A stretch of DNA of 64,000 bases from Ditylenchus dipsaci (GCA_004194705.1 SADC01000512.1:1-64000); one strand, 5' to 3'. Shown: positions 43,745-58,952, counted from the stretch's first letter. Program-made: numbers and translations. Notes: a model not told the origin generated them from the letters alone.

Positions 43745-44933
43745 CAATTCGGAGTCAGGGCAATTTACAGAATAGACAATTCACATTAAAGACAATTCAC
43801 AGTATGGAAAATTGACAGTATGAATAATTTACAGTCAGGACAATTCATAGTATGAACTATTCACAGCCATGATAATTCACAGTCATGACAATTCACAGTC
43901 ACGACAATTCATAGTCAGGACAATTCACAGTATGGACAACTCACAGTCAAGACAATTTACAGTATGGACAATTTACAGTCAGGAAAATTCATAGTCTGCG
44001 ACAATTCACAGTGGGTACAACTCAAGTCAAGACAATTTACAGTCAGGCTAATTTACAGTAAGAGAAAACTCATAGTCAAGACGATTCACAGAATGGTTGA
44101 TTCACAGTCTGTGACAATTTACAGTCAGGGCAATTAACAGTGGGGACAACTTACAGTCAGGACAATTCACAGTAGGGGAATTAATAGTCAGGACAATTCA
44201 GTCGAGACAATTCACAGTGTGAACAATTCACAGTCCGGACAATTCACAGTCAGGAAAATCCACAGTCTGCGACAATTCACAGTGGGTACAACTCACAGTC
44301 AAGACAATTCACAGTCGAGACAATTCACAGTATAGATAATTCACAGTCATGACAATTAATAGTCACGACAATTCATAGTCAGGACAATTCAGTCGGGACA
44401 ATTCACAGTAAGGTCAACTCACAGTCGAGACAGTTCACAGTATGATTGATTCACAGTCTGTGACAATTTACAGCCACGACAATTCACAGTAGGGACAACT
44501 CACAGTCAAGACAATTCACAGTCAGGAAAATCCACAGTCTGCGACAATTCACAGTGGGTACAACTCACAGTCAAGACAATTCACAGTCAGGATAATTCAC
44601 AGTAGGGACAATTCACAGTAGGGACAACTTACAGTCGGGATAATTCACAGTCGAGACAATTCACAGTATAGACAATTCACAGTATAGATAATTCACAGTC
44701 ATGAGAATTAATAGTCATGACAATTCATAGTCAGGACAATTTACAGTGAGGACTATTCACAGTCAGGACAATTTACAGAATAGACAATTCACAGTATTAA
44801 CAATTCACAGTCTGGGACAATTCACAGTCAGGTCAATTCACAGTCAGGACAATTCACAGTCAAGACAATCCAGAGGGAGTATTGTGAACAAAGTTCACAA
44901 CATACAGTCTGTACAGTTTCAACATACAGTCTA
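43745..44933. repeat. 15-16 bp minisatellite (copy 2)
   Basis: Same length (1189 bp) and same variant order as 12236-13424. Minisatellites normally change length quickly, so this bears on how recent or how real the tandem unit is. Confidence 0.92.
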
Positions 44934-45304
44934 TGATCTCTGAGGTCCACATGGGGTCTATGTAGTTATCTGCTTTCTCTAAGTCAGCCCCTTTGCTTGC
45001 GAGGTTTATCGCAGCAGAAAAGAGCTTATGGTGACCTCTAATAAAACCAAAAGAGTTGATGGTAAGCTTGAAAAACCAGAGAGATAATAGCAGACTGAGG
45101 ACAAATTACACTTCAAGATTAACTTCAAGATCATTTCTTGAAGGCTAATAGTCAACATTTTGTTGTAAAATTGTGAAATCTGAAATGGAGCGATGAAATA
45201 GGAGATTCTTTTCTACAAAATGACATATAACAGTATGGTAGAAATATTTTACATTGAAACAAAAGCTTCGTGAACAAAAACCGACAGAACTTATGTTACA
45301 ACCT

Positions 45305-46425
45305 AATATTATCTGAAACTTGCTCAGAAATGCGACACAAGCAGGAACGAAATGCCTGAATATAATCAAGAAATTGTTGCAAAAAAAAACTTGTCATTAT
45401 ATTCCTATCTTACTTGCTGATCATAACGCTAACTGATACATTTTGAACCCATCCATCGGTACGAGCTTTAAAGGTTTCATCAATAGCCACCACCGTTCTA
45501 GTTCTTGAAAGTTCCTGTAAGGGTTTCATAAATAATTTTTCGTAATTTTTTGAAAATTTCACCGTCAGCATCTTCGGTGAAGACATAATGATCATTCTTT
45601 TTGGCTCCCCAGCTTTATCATCATAATAAATAAATTTCCTATCATTGTAATGCTTGGTGTAGGATTCAGAAATTCTCAAGTGCTCTGGGTCCGTCGGTCC
45701 TGAAGGATACTTGTTGGCAGCCTAGATAACAGTTCATCTTTAACTAATCCACTAAATTAATTTTCCTACCCTGCGAACGGTGTATAGATGACGAGTCAGT
45801 GAGTCCCACGGGATGTGTGCTTGAGCCGCCTCTGAAGTTCCCTTCTCGCGTATGACCGTGTTAATTATATCTCTTACGCCAACCTTAATTATCGTAATTT
45901 TCTATACTTAAAATAACTTTTAATCTACCTTGGTAGTTCTTGCAAGTTCGATGGCCCGATGTTCGAGACTTTGTTTTTTTGTGTCAATCGGATTGCCGGG
46001 ATGATCATGACCCACATGGTTCTCTTTGATGTAGACAATGCCTTTCATCAAAATTTGTTTCGGACATCCTCCCCTCCATTCTTGGCACTGATATAATTGC
46101 TGCTTGTTATCCTGAGATGCGAGATGGTATCGAAAGGCAAAAGGAAATTCTTTATTTATTTTCTAAGCATAAAGAAACCATAAGAATAGACCAGACTCAC
46201 CTTCATAGCAGAGAATCATTGCCCCGTGACTTGACTCGAAGAACTGCGGATCTGCATCTGGAAACGCTAACCATTGCTGAATTTCATGGTCCTTTTTCCT
46301 TTTTCATGGTCCTCTTTCTCATCACTTTCATTGTTTCTGTTTTTTAGCTAAATAGGCGCTGTGATTTGCATTTGCTCTGGGAACATTTCATCACCACTGT
46401 CTTCGAAAGAGTACGACTCGAACAT
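45305..46425 (-). pseudogene. FLYWCH/MULE transposase, N-terminal and DDE start (broken, copy 2)
   Basis: Same exons, introns and defects as 13796-14916, at an offset of 31,509. The longest uninterrupted frame is 45410-45679, containing the VVAIDETFK block. Confidence 0.8.
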
Positions 46426-47306
46426 CCATGGCGTTCGCTTCCTATAAAACGGTAAATGTTGACTGTGAAGACACTTGAGAGAAACAAGTTTTGGTTGAAA
46501 CACTAATTGGCAATTTACAATTCAAAGAATTGACATCGATTCATTTTGTTGTCAGTCAAAAATGGCGACAAATCATTTGTCACGAACAACAAAATGGCGC
46601 TAAATTATTTGGCGCAAACAACAAAATGACAACAACTCAAATGGCGCCAATGGCGATTGGAGCAGCATCATATTGGCGCCAACAACATTTTGGCGCCGGA
46701 TCACATTGGCGCACAATCATATTGGCAAGCTGGCATACTACCGTGTTCACTAAGGTTTTCGCTGTGTTGAAAAATAAGCGCACCCGCTCTAATAAGCGCA
46801 CCCCCTAGCGGTAGATCGAAAAATAAGCGAACCGGTGCTCCTATTAGAAGAAATGCGGTAACTGAGAAACGTTTGCTTACTTTGTTTTTACCTATTTATG
46901 GTTTAAATGAACATTCTTTAAAAGCATGTTCAAAAAGCATTCTACTAACGTAAGGTACACGAGCATGAGTTAAAAGTATCACTTACTTAGTGTATAAAAT
47001 CAATTAATATTTTTGATAGAAAATCTATTTTCTGTTAATTTATCAATTTTAACTTTCTTAATTTATTATATTTTTCGAAATTCATGTGAAAATAGCATAT
47101 ATATATATTTAATAATATCCACTGCGATTAAACAAAAAAATTAAAACACATTTGTCGACTAATGAAAAAAAAACAAAGTGCTGTATTGAGAGCAGTCTTG
47201 GCCAATCAACCAGCGCTATCAACCGGTTTGTTCGCTAATGAACCACCGGTTGATCCTTTTTCTCAACCGGTTGATCAATTAGAAAACAATCAACAGGTTG
47301 GTGGTA

Positions 47307-47581
47307 CAGTCGAGTCTCGATATAACGCGACCCCTCGGGACAGTAAAAAGGTCGCGGTATTTCAAGGGTCGCGTTATATCGAAGGTAAATTTGACTGACT
47401 TTCTTTTGCTGGGATCATTTGAAGGGTCGCGTTATATCGAGACTCGCGTTATATCAGGTTCGCGTTATATCGAGACTCGCGTTATATCGGGTCGCGTTAT
47501 ATCGAGACTCGCGTTATATCGGGGTCGCGTTATATCGAGACTCGCGTTATATCGGGGTCGCGTTATATCGAGACTCGACTG
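47307..47581. mobile_element. pogo/Tc1-like MITE with internal tandem repeats (copy 2)
   Basis: Counterpart of 15798-16073 with the same TA flanks. One G fewer in an internal unit shifts all reading frames across it, which confirms that those frames are not conserved. Confidence 0.88.
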
Positions 47582-48176
47582 TATATGTGGCGGTTGATTA
47601 CAGAAAATTTTCTATCAACCGGTGGGAAACCCAAAAATTTTACCAAAATTAACCTACTACTTGACCCTTTGATCAACCGGTTGATCGACCAAGGACAAGG
47701 CTGTGATCTGAAAATTTTGAAAAAAGTACATTTTCAAAAACATGTTCAATTTTCGACTGAATGGTCCTCAAACACTTTATTCTACATCAAATGATAACAC
47801 TTTCAATTAAACAGTTCAATCTCTTTCATATTTTCCTCCACTCTGACGTGACCCCCTGCAACCAACCCCTCCCCCTTCTGCGTACGCCCCCTGAATCTGG
47901 GTATAGTGGCGCATGGATTAAAAACTTGTGGGTGGTCAGTTAACAATCAGTTACCTTTCGCACTCTTTTTCACCTACTTCGTCAATGATTAAAGCAAGAA
48001 GGGAACCGCACCATTGTTTTCAGCATGAAAACTGGGTCAGAATTATCACTTGATACAACCGGCGTTTCTGGTGCTAATAAAAAGATAATTATAATAATAA
48101 TACATGCTAAATGAAAGCACAAAGTTAGCTGACTAAAATCAATAACCTTGTTATTGAGCGATTTTATCGAGTCTAA

Positions 48177-48329
48177 ATGAAACGTATAAAAGTAAAAAAC
48201 TTTAATTTATATCCTGTTGAAGAAGTGCTGAACTATTTAGGCAGAAGTAAAGTTGAACTAAATGACATTTTAAATTTCATAAAAACATGTCACAGACTTG
48301 ACAGCATCAAAGAGACTATGTTTTTTTAA
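48177..48329 (+). CDS. small hypothetical protein, 50 residues (copy 2)
   Basis: Identical frame to 16669-16821. Confidence 0.25.
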   Translation: MKRIKVKNFNLYPVEEVLNYLGRSKVELNDILNFIKTCHRLDSIKETMFF

Positions 48330-50320
48330 AATTGCCTAACAGTTTTATTTTCAATCATCTTTAAATAAAATTTAAGAACGATTTCAAAATTTTTTCTGTG
48401 GGTTACCAAACCGCTATTTAATCTGTTTTATTAATTAATTTAATATACTTAATTTAATATTTCGGAATTATAATTTGACGTTAAACGGATTCCATGGAGG
48501 ATTTTTGGATAATACAGTCGAACCTCGCTAAAGGGACACCCCCAAAAGTTCGTTCCCCCGCTGGGTCGGACACTTTTTTTGCTCGATTTTCAAAGCTTTT
48601 TTAAAATACTGTTTAGACAGTCCGGTCCCAAATATTGCAATCATTCCGATTTTACAGATGTGTTTAGGTTGTTTTAAAACATTTTTAATAAAATTTTATG
48701 AGGAGGGGAGGGTACAAGTAGCGTCGAAAATTTTTATTCGACTTAGACATCCATTTTTCTACTTGGCTGATTTTAAGGGGTAGAATATGCTGTTTGAAGT
48801 TGAGTAGAATCAATATATCTATAGTGATGACATAGTCAAACATTTTACTTAAAGAAGCGCAATATCGGGCATACTCATTTGAGTGCATTGCGGTCAAAGA
48901 TTTTATTTTATATTTATTATTATTGTGTTTAAGCTGCAAATTTATTTTTTCAGGCTATCAAGCGGCTTTTCAAGAAGACTGGTCAAATCTGGTCTTAGAC
49001 ACAATCAAGAAATTCGCCAGAGACTTTCCAGGAAGTATCGACTCCTATATAGATTTCGACGAGAAACATTTTGAGTGATCATTTGTTATTACGTATGCTG
49101 TCTGTCGTTGTTAGGTTTGTGGGCTGAAAAATTTTTTGAGAGATTGTTGAAGTCGTTGGCTTTTCGTATCTGTGTCTTTAGATAAGCAATCATATGTGTC
49201 TATAATACAGCTTGGTCAAGGAGCTACTTCGCCAATTTTTTTTAAAAATCGCGTGATTCTGACACACCCTGTAGTAAAAAATAACTTCATGACATGCCAC
49301 GTTATGACATGCCACTTGACAAAAATACAATGTAGCGCAAATTTTTGAAATATTTCATATTATCCTCTTTTTCATCAATCCGTTAAAAAAAATATATATT
49401 TATGTCCATGTGTACAATGTATACATGAACTTTTATTTATGTAAATGTAAATAAATACATAGAAAGCTATTGGGTTCGAACATAATTATCCGCGCTTTTT
49501 AAATGGTCGAAGCGTGATTTGGATCAATCTTCCAATGGATGACTCCAGATCTGTCCCACCATTTTTCGGGCTGCGTGTGAACACATATAGAGCCGAAATT
49601 GTGATCTGTTTATCGGAACGTTTACCAGATCGAATCTCTTTGCTTGATTAAAAGATGAATTCAAGATGGAGGACAGTATTTGCAACAGAAAAGGTATATT
49701 GTAAAAATATTGTATAAATATAACATGGATATATTTTGAGATAATAATAATTCTACAGAAATTATTTTTGTCATGATTTTTGCGTTGATTACTAAGCTAA
49801 AATAAGCTTTGCTCAAAAATAAATAAATATAATATATATTTTCTCTTTCTTATAGCTAGTGTCAGATCACTCCTCATATTTTTCAAATGTTACCCCCACT
49901 TTTTCAGCCCTAATGGAAGTAAGGAGTGAAATTTTTCTAACGTTGCACACTCGACCATATCAAGTTATTTTTGATTACATCAGAATAATTCTGACATCAC
50001 CTGATATCAGTTGATATCACCCGATATTTTTCATGTGATGTGAAATGAAATTGATATGATATAGGCATTTGAAAAATCGAGTGATATGATGCTGATATGA
50101 AATGAGGTTCACACAAATTTTGATATGATACGTGATATTACTTCCATGATATCATATCAGGCAAGATGATATCATACAAAAACAATATTAATTACCCCCT
50201 CTCTGATAATTACCCACCCCTATTATTTTTTATCTCTTACTTAGGGTCATTTTTAATTTACAATTTTGAGATATTGCGGTGGTTATGAAATAATAACCCA
50301 TGAGTGATTATAACAGAATA

Positions 50321-50569
50321 CAGGGTGTCGCAAAATTACGCGTGCACTTTTTTAAAAGTTGTTTGAAATTTCTTTGAATTTTTTTTTATCAAATATTGTT
50401 TATTTCTTACATTTTTTATATTGTGTTATATTATATTGTGTTTATGCTCCTAAACCCTATAAATGTGGAGATTTCCGCGGGTATGGTTCCCGAAAGACGG
50501 AAATCGACCGGGCAAGGAGCTACCTCGCAAAAATTTTCAAAAATGCACGCGTAATTTTGCGACACCCTG
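50321..50569. mobile_element. 249 bp mariner-like MITE (copy 2)
   Basis: Same length, TIRs and TA flanks as 18814-19062. Confidence 0.88.
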
Positions 50570-50729
50570 TATACGGTAGCCTATAGTGATGCTTATGAAC
50601 CTTTGAGCAAGTTTTAGATAATACAATGAATTTAATAGAATATTAATAAAATATATAAAAAGTGGAAGTTACATGTTCAAGCTTCAGGAGGAATTGATGT
50701 GTCAGCTAATTTCGATTATAATAAATGAG

Positions 50730-51087
50730 TAGGGTTGTCGAGCCTTCGAAAATTTCAAGCCTTCGATTCGGCTCGAAGTTCAAAGCTCGAAAGTTTAGAG
50801 CCTTCGGTTCGGCTCGAAGTTCGAAGCTCGGAAATTTCGAGCCTTCGGCTCGGTTCGAAGCTCGAAGTTCGAAAAAGATCGAAATTTCGAGCCGAAAGTT
50901 CGAAAAAAATATTTGCGGCAGCTTCAAAGGGACAGCTGCCTCAAAATAAGTATCTCTGAGACGTCAAATTTTTTTGAGCCTTCGGCTCGAAGTTCGAAGC
51001 TCGAAAGTTTCGAGCCTTCGGCTCGGCTCGAAGTTCGAAAAAAATCGAAAAAAAAGTTTGAGTTGAGCCTTCGGCTCGACAACCCTA
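50730..51087. mobile_element. 358 bp hAT-like MITE (copy 2)
   Basis: Same length, ends and TAAATGAG target duplication as 19223-19580. Confidence 0.93.
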
Positions 51088-52195
51088 TAAATGAGAAAAA
51101 TAACATTATTGAATAAAATATAAAGTAAATTTTTTTATAATCACAAGATTCAGTTGAGTACTCTTCCATAATAAGATTTCCACAAAATTGAATTTAATTT
51201 AAAACTTTTAAATCGAGATTGATAAAACTTATAAAATTAAATAACTATCAATCATGAAAACATGATAGTCGATCCCGCCTGCATGGATGTCGGCCACGGA
51301 CAATTCCCTGCCGCGCCAATTCCCTGCCGGGGCCAATTCCCTGCCGGGAAAATATACTAGTAAAACCATATCCAATCGATTTCCCAACTAAACAAATTGA
51401 TTCTTTATTGAGAACCAACTCTAGCAACAATGGCAAACAACTTTTCAAACGAAAAGAAAGCAATACAATAGAGCATTTCCACGTACAAATATGAATCAAA
51501 TATAACAGGATATTCGTCGACGGACACGGACGATTCACTCACTGGGACGATTCACTCACGGTTACTACTCATTTGCGGCCCACTCATTTCGGCCCAGTAT
51601 ATCAATATAAGATTTAAAAACACCCTGTTGCTCGAAGAACTCTTTCGAGCCATTAATGTACACTGGCCTACTTTTTGCCGAGTAGCAGTGAATTCATCCG
51701 CAGTAAATTCATTGCTGGTAAATTTATCCTTGGGTGAATTTGTCGGATTCGGCGCAAACTCTGCCCCAAAGTCTAAAGTTTTGGCACCAGGCATCGCACC
51801 GGGCACCGACTTCTGAAACGCCCGGTTCTTGGTGCGGCCGGTGCCACACCATTGCCTAACGCATTATCTAACTGGCTGTCCTGAATGAATTTGAAAATAG
51901 TCTAAACAGAAAAAATAGTTTATCTCTGATCCAAAAAAAGGTTAGAAATAAATGAATTAGTTTAAGCTAATAACTGAGACAGAAAGCGTTACTTTATTTC
52001 AGGCAAAATCTATGAATTGTAAGGGGAAAGTGTATGAAGTGTTCGAGGAAAAAAACTAGACCAAGACATAAGTTACTTCAAGCTTATGATGAGTAGGATG
52101 TGGTTGATGTAGTTCACTGCAGTCACAATAGTAATGATGCAAAATGTAAAAAAAACAAACACTCAGAAAAGTGCACATATTTTCATTAGCATAGT

Positions 52196-52983
52196 ATCTT
52201 TCTGTGCATCACTTTCAAATTCTTTTTGCACCACTTTCATGTACCACTTTTTTTAGTGCACTACTTTGATTCTATTTTGCACCACTTTCGATTTGTTTGC
52301 ACCACTTTCCAATTTCACACTACTAAGTTTAAAATTTTTGCAAGGAAAACGGGCGGCTTGATTGTCACATGACTGCTTTAATGAAATTTATTAGGAAACA
52401 CTACAGCTTCGCTATTTGGGCCCGCAACTCTCGATTAAGGTCCTAAAAAATGTTCTAATTCTAGAGTTGCAAGTCTAAATGGCCAATGTATAGTGTTTTG
52501 TTGACCGGCATTCGATCAGCTAATCGGAATTTCGGACGATATTGACGCATCAGAGCTGTCGAAAGAACTTGCAAACTGCGTTAAGAGGTGTTAGACCTCA
52601 CAGGGAATATGCTTTTAGTTTATACATTAAATCGACAGGTGACTATATTACCATTTGTGAAGCCCTCGATACAGTGACACTTTTCAAGAGGTTTGTCGAA
52701 AACCGCGCTATAGTGATACCCTCGCTATAGTGACACCCCAATGCCGGTCATGTCGTCCGTGCAATAATTTTCCCAGCATTAATTATCTGATCTATATGAA
52801 CATCTTTGCGTGAAATTTGAAAGTGGTGCAAATAAATTGAAAGTTGTGCAAAATAGAATAAAAGTGGTGCGCTAAAAAAAAGTGGTGCATAAAAGAGTGA
52901 AAGTGGTGCATTAAAAAAGTGGTGCAAAAAGGAGTAAAAGTGGCGCGGAAAGAATTAAAAAGTGGTGCACAGAAACATATTAC
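52196..52983. mobile_element. element with reiterated GTGCACCACTTT TIRs (copy 2)
   Basis: Counterpart of 20690-21477 with the same module count in both arms. Confidence 0.65.
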
Positions 52984-55233
52984 CCTTTTCATTAAATCAA
53001 ACTCACAGGATAATAGTAAAATCAAAAATAATTCACAAGGAATTTTTTTTTAAATTAAAAAAGTGCGTCTTTAATAAAGCAAAGTGAGGGCTTTCATACA
53101 GCTATAAAAATTCTGTAAAGTGTCTTAGACTAAAACATTTTTGATTTTTAAGAAAAAAACCGCTTGTTTAATAAAAGTGAGACAACCACCATATGGCAAA
53201 AAAATCCACCATTTGCACTTGAACTGTGCCACAATACAGTGCTTAGATGTTGCTAAAGCGCGTGAGCTTCAATAAAACGTTTGACAAGCTCAAACGTTGA
53301 AAATGCACGTCAAGTTCTCAAAATGACCTCAGAAGTTTTCGGCTCAAAACGCTGACTTTTCCGAAACTACACAACGAAATTTTAAATGCCGACCGAAAGA
53401 GAAAGAAAACTGAAATAAAACTGTATATTTGGATGTCATTCTTTAATACTTTTCTAAATAAAAAAAATTTAATTTAAAACCTGGCCAGAACTTATTGGAC
53501 ACCAGGTTATATTATCAAGAGTCGCTCGAGCTAACGGCGAAAATTTCAATATATACAAAACGACACAAAATGGTCAGAAATTCCTTCAAATTCAGTAACT
53601 CTTGGTTCGGATTTGTCGTCTGAGGCGTTCCGTCGATCAGACCAACGTACATTCCGAGACATTCCAAGTAACCCCTGCAACCATTTAATCACCGAACATA
53701 AAGATAATGGATTGAAATTAGTTTACAGTGGAATTCTGAGCAATCGGGTTCACCACAGTGCCATTCCAATGCGTGTGGGTCTGTCGGCCTATCAGAATGA
53801 ATACAATAGTATAGTTCCTTTTAGGAACAGGCCTTAGAACATTTGAATAGCAACCACTGATGAAAATTACACTACATTTGTTTTCCGAATTGTTCATTAA
53901 AAAATTAGTTTTTTGAATAATATGCTTAGGATCCAGCGTTCTTAAAAAAGAACATTTGAGTAAAAAAGACATTTTGACCATTTTTGAAGAAAAAAAGTCA
54001 TTTTATCCAGTGCTTAATGCTATTTTGGAGCGAAAAAAATATTTTGAGTAAAACTTCAAAAAAAAAATTTGTGGTCCCGAAAAAGGACAAATCTTTTTAA
54101 AAAGGACAATTACGAACCCTGTTATAATCCTCTGACCAAGTTTCAAATGATGAAATAAATTACATAGAATATTAATAAAATATATAAAAGGTTTCTAAAA
54201 GATAAAAGTCTTGAAGTTACATGTTCAAGGTCCAGGAGGAATGGATGTCTCAGCTAATTATTATTATAAAAAATGAGAAAAATGATATAATTAAAAATAA
54301 TATGAAGTAAATAAATTTATAATCCTAAAATTACCAATCATGATAACATGTTAGTCGAATGCGCATGCATGGAGGGTCCGTATCTCGAAGCAGAGAAAAT
54401 ATTTCGCAAACCTGTTAATTGTATTTTTTTAACTCCCACGAGCTCTGCCAATCCCAATTTTTAGATTTTAAGTTTACACCCACAAATCTCGAGATCGACC
54501 TGAAATTTTCCTGATTTTGAGAGGGTTGAAAAATAATGCGGCCTAACTGATAGAGTTTATACGATAGTTGGTGCATGGATTATCTATAAGAACTAAAGTT
54601 GGATAATAGAAAAATACTATAAATATTCAAAGTTTTTTACAAGACGAAAATATTACTATCCGGTAGCACTACACTACCTGAGTTTCCCAACTTGGGTGCG
54701 ACTACCCGGGTACAACAAAAACCAAGTATTCGTCCACTTGGAGCAAAATTTGTTTACGTTTTTCATGTTCCAAAATCTGTTTTCTGGACTGATTGGTGAC
54801 GCTAAAGATGGTTTGATAATAGCAGGGTAGAAGGGTCATTTTATAGAAGGTCATTTTATCCAGTGCTTGTTGCCATTGAAAAGCGAAAAAAAAGATTTTG
54901 ACTAAATTTTCAAAAATAAAACAAGATTTGGGGTGCCAGAAAAGGACAAATTTTTTTAAAAAGGAAGATTTGGAGCCCTGTTTATACCACAAATAATTTT
55001 TCACCATCAGGACCCTTTTCACCAAGTTCGTCACAGATTTAAGCAAAAACGAGCGGTACCATGGTGTTCAGCACATCCTACTCTACCCGTACACTACCAA
55101 TCTGCCAATTGTGAAATTTGTGCACTTTTGGCGCTAATTTAATCTTTTTAACCTAAAAAATAGTTTGAATGACAACTTCTTGCTCTATAAATAATTAATC
55201 GTGTTTTATAATATATTTTTTGCCTTAATAGTA

Positions 55234-55968
55234 ATGGACAGTCTCTTGCAATCATGCAGTTTTCTTACTCGATCACAACTTCATCGGATACGGTATAGCT
55301 CTAAACTACTGCTTCAACTTATTCGAAACTACCTTAATACAACACCGAATTGGGTCAATTCAGAGCTGGAAATTGACGCCAATCCCTATTTTACTCATAC
55401 TTAGTTAAATTGCTCACACAATAATCAAGGCCAAAAAGTTGATTTTAAAACTTTAGTTAAAGCCTCCACTGTCTGCTTTAAACGAGTGAACATATATTTG
55501 AGGCCTAGCTATTCCTCTACTCGCTTTCCTCAATTGCTTAGCCATCTTAATCAGCTCAGAAAGTATTGGCAGAATGGAAAGCTGGTCATTACATTAGCAG
55601 GTTACAACTTTGTGGAAGACATTAGATTGAAGAATTTAATTAGTGAATGCAATATGCTGAATTTAATGATGGGTCAAAATTATGTTTTGCACACACACCC
55701 TTTAATCAATAGTGTATCAAAAGTTTTTTTATGCCCAACGTCTGGGACTTTTGCAATTGAAAGCGTCTATGACTACTTTCACACCTCTCAAGCATTTGCT
55801 CACTGCACAAGAAGCACTAATGACGTTAGAATCACTGTTGACTTGGGCTGTAGCACAACTTTAGACAAATTTTTCAATGACATGATAGAGGTTACTTTAA
55901 AATTGAAAAAATTGAAAAAATTGAAAATTTTTTCAAAATTGAAAAAAAAAAATTTAAAACTGTGTTAA
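55234..55968 (+). pseudogene. unrecognised gene interrupted by one in-frame TAG (copy 2)
   Basis: Identical to 23731-24465, with the same TAG at 55402-55404. The stop being present in both copies argues against a random read error. Confidence 0.5.
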
Positions 55969-56116
55969 AATTACTTTAACACGGAAAAAACTATGCATCC
56001 TGAAAGTATATCCTTGTGAAGAATTTCATACTGAACATTTTGATGAATTTTTTCAAAGTCACTCCGTGAGCGTTAAATCAGTGAATCGGCTAAGTCATGA
56101 TTTTTGCCTATGCAAC

Positions 56117-56824
56117 TTTAACACTTGAAAGGCTGTTTTTACCAATACGAGCGTCTTGTTCCGAATTTCACGCTGAACAAGATTGGAGAAAAATTTTTTT
56201 GAAAAAAACTCTTTCCATGAAACCCTCACGGGTTGATTGTATGTTATGAGACGGGTTGGAGTTGCTTTTTTTATTCTATCTGCTTATATGACATCTATTC
56301 CCCGTAGCTGAAACATTTATCTGGTGCAGAATTGAACAAGCTTTCGAACATATACGAGCTTGCAAAATAATAGCACTTTTAAAAAGAAATTTGAAATAAA
56401 AAATTAAGTTCTTTTTTAAAAGGATCGAGAAATTGTTGGTATCACCGTTTTTCACAGCGCTTGACTGTTACAGAAAGCGCAGAAACTGCACATCATTTTG
56501 ATACCGAAACAAGGCAGCAAGTTCTGAGAAAAAGTAGTTCAAAAATCAACAGATTTGTTGGTGCGTCGGCTTTTCACGGGTCATTTAAAATTCGCGCCTT
56601 TTGTGGCGTTTTGTATTTTTATTATTTTTTACTTTATTTTTTACTTTTTTACTCTTTTCAACGTTAACTGGCCTAAATTTATACAAAATAAAATTTCCTG
56701 TCTAAAACTCATAAAAATACAAAACGCCACAAAAGGTGCAAATTTGAAAAAAGCCGTAAAAAACCGAAGCGTGAAATTCTGACAAGACGCTCGCATTGAT
56801 AGAAGCAGCCTTTTAAGTGTTAAA
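56117..56824. mobile_element. element with TTTAACACTT TIRs (copy 2)
   Basis: Counterpart of 24613-25319, one base longer. Confidence 0.7.
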
Positions 56825-57747
56825 GAGAAGACCAGGCAATTTATTTATTAGATTGGTCTGATTTTATGTTTAAAAGAATGCTCAGATTAAGAGCTTTTGA
56901 ATGTCATATTGATGAGTTATTTCTAGCAATTGAGTACTATTCGAAAGAGCAATAAAAACTGCAGCAGACGTCTACTCACTGTTCAGATACACTTTTAAAT
57001 ATTTGTTGGCTAGCCACTGCAAAACCCTTGTTTTGGCTCATTTCGTAGCGCCATCTGGTTCAGTTTTGCAAGTATTGGGATAGCATGGCACTTTGAAGTT
57101 GTATAGCAAAAATCATGACTTGGCCGGTTTACAGATGCAGCTCACCCCCACGGAGTATCTTTTTGTTCAAATTTTCACCATAATATTTAGCGTAAAATTC
57201 TGCACAAAATATATATTTTTAACACATACGGTCTTTCCCGTGTTGAAGATATTTCTGAAAAAACTTGCTTTTCTATTATTTCTTGTATACTTACCGTTTT
57301 TCTTCTAATTGCCACACAGTCTCTTATAACCTCACACCCCAACTTTGAAAACTAATATGATAGAGGAGAGTGAATATTTCGCTAAGCTACTTGATGACTT
57401 TTATTTACTGTGACAAGCTTTACCGATTACAATCTTCGAATCTTAGTTGAGACCCCCCCCTCCCCAAAACACTAGATCAAATTCGAAGTTCTCCTATTTT
57501 TAAAGATTTTAAAAGTAAGCGCACATGTGCGGCAAGTAAGGAAAAAATTTAAGAAGTGATAGAAACTGTTAAAGGAATAATTTTAATTGTTACCAACAGC
57601 GATTGTCATTTAAAGAGCTATGGATCAATCCAAGTTTTGTATTCTTGAAATTTCTATTTTCTTCAAATTTCAACATCATCTGCCTTTTATAGAGAAGGTC
57701 GCACATACAAACACCTTTTGACATCGATTTTTTAACCATGGTTCATA

Positions 57748-57998
57748 CAATCAAACCTCGATAAGCGGGCACCCCCAAAAGTTCGTTCCCCAGCTTGGTC
57801 CGACACTTTTTTCGGCTCGATTTTCAAAGCTTTTTTTAAATTCTGTTCTATCGCAAGGATTCCGAGTTTTCCGTTTTTCAGAATCCAAAAACTTTTTTCT
57901 CTAAAAAAGCAAAACCTCGAAAAACGGGCACCCTATTTCTGAAATGGACCCAGCTGGGGAACGAACTTTTGGGGTGCCCGTTTATCGAGGTTTGACTG
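57748..57998. mobile_element. 251 bp pogo-like MITE (copy 2)
   Basis: Same length and TA flanks as 26249-26499. Confidence 0.9.
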
Positions 57999-58760
57999 TA
58001 TCTTAAGTTGCCAGCTACAAACGGTTACTCGCAACAACTCCCAACAACAAACGCATTCATTACAAATAGACGTTCTTTTTTGAAATAGTTAATGGTCTGA
58101 ATCTCATAATCTTACTTACTACCAAACGGAATCCGATTTTTCCGATTATTTCTACTAAAGATGTGTTTCGGGTAAATTGGCACGAGAAACAAGAATTTGC
58201 CAAAACGAAATACCAGACAAAACCGGTTTATTCGCAAAGTGGTGCAAATTTTTAGCAAATTAGCAAAAAATGGTGATTCGTGCTTTTTATAACATTCAAT
58301 AAAGCTTCACACTCCCTTATAAACTAGTACCCTTAGCAAAAGTAAAAAAAGTATTTCCTCTTCTTTCTTCTATCATTCCCTTTAGAGTTTCTGCGGTAAT
58401 AACCTAGAAATTTTAGCGCTTTTTGGATGCTGAGCACCCTCACTACTACAAATTCTTTTGTATACAGGATCATGTATCTTCATCGTTGCCTAATGTACAA
58501 AAACTGACTAACTGGAATACTCAAGAAGAACTGCTAATTACTAGATTTCAAAATAAAAATGACCGATATTGTGTATTTTTATTTTTAGCCGAACTCCAAT
58601 GTAATGTTTTTAATTCGTTTCTTCCTTTTGTAGTTGTAGCATACTAGTTGTGGTTTTCGTATACGAGTAAATTCATAGTTGATGCTAAAAATAATTAAAA
58701 ACGACATTTAAATCATGATGAGTCGCAGTAAATTGACAAGATCTCTGTTTTTGTTTAAAA

Positions 58761-58952
58761 CAGGGCTACCATCTCAAGATTAAAAAAAATTTGGTAAAAA
58801 AACAGAAATTGGAATAAAAAAGTGCATTTTATCTAGTACTTATTGCCATTTTGAAGAAAAATAAGATTCTGACCAAAACTTCAAAAATACATAAATATTT
58901 GGGGTCTAAAAATGAGGACAAATCTTTTTAAAAATGACGTATGGCAGCCTTG
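58761..58952. mobile_element. 192 bp hAT-like MITE (copy 2)
   Basis: Same length and same GTTTAAAA duplication as 27263-27454. Confidence 0.88.

Noticed and set aside
54702..55046. 114-residue minus-strand ORF
   Set aside because: It is present only in copy 2 because of small indels, and it overlaps a degraded hAT-like MITE.
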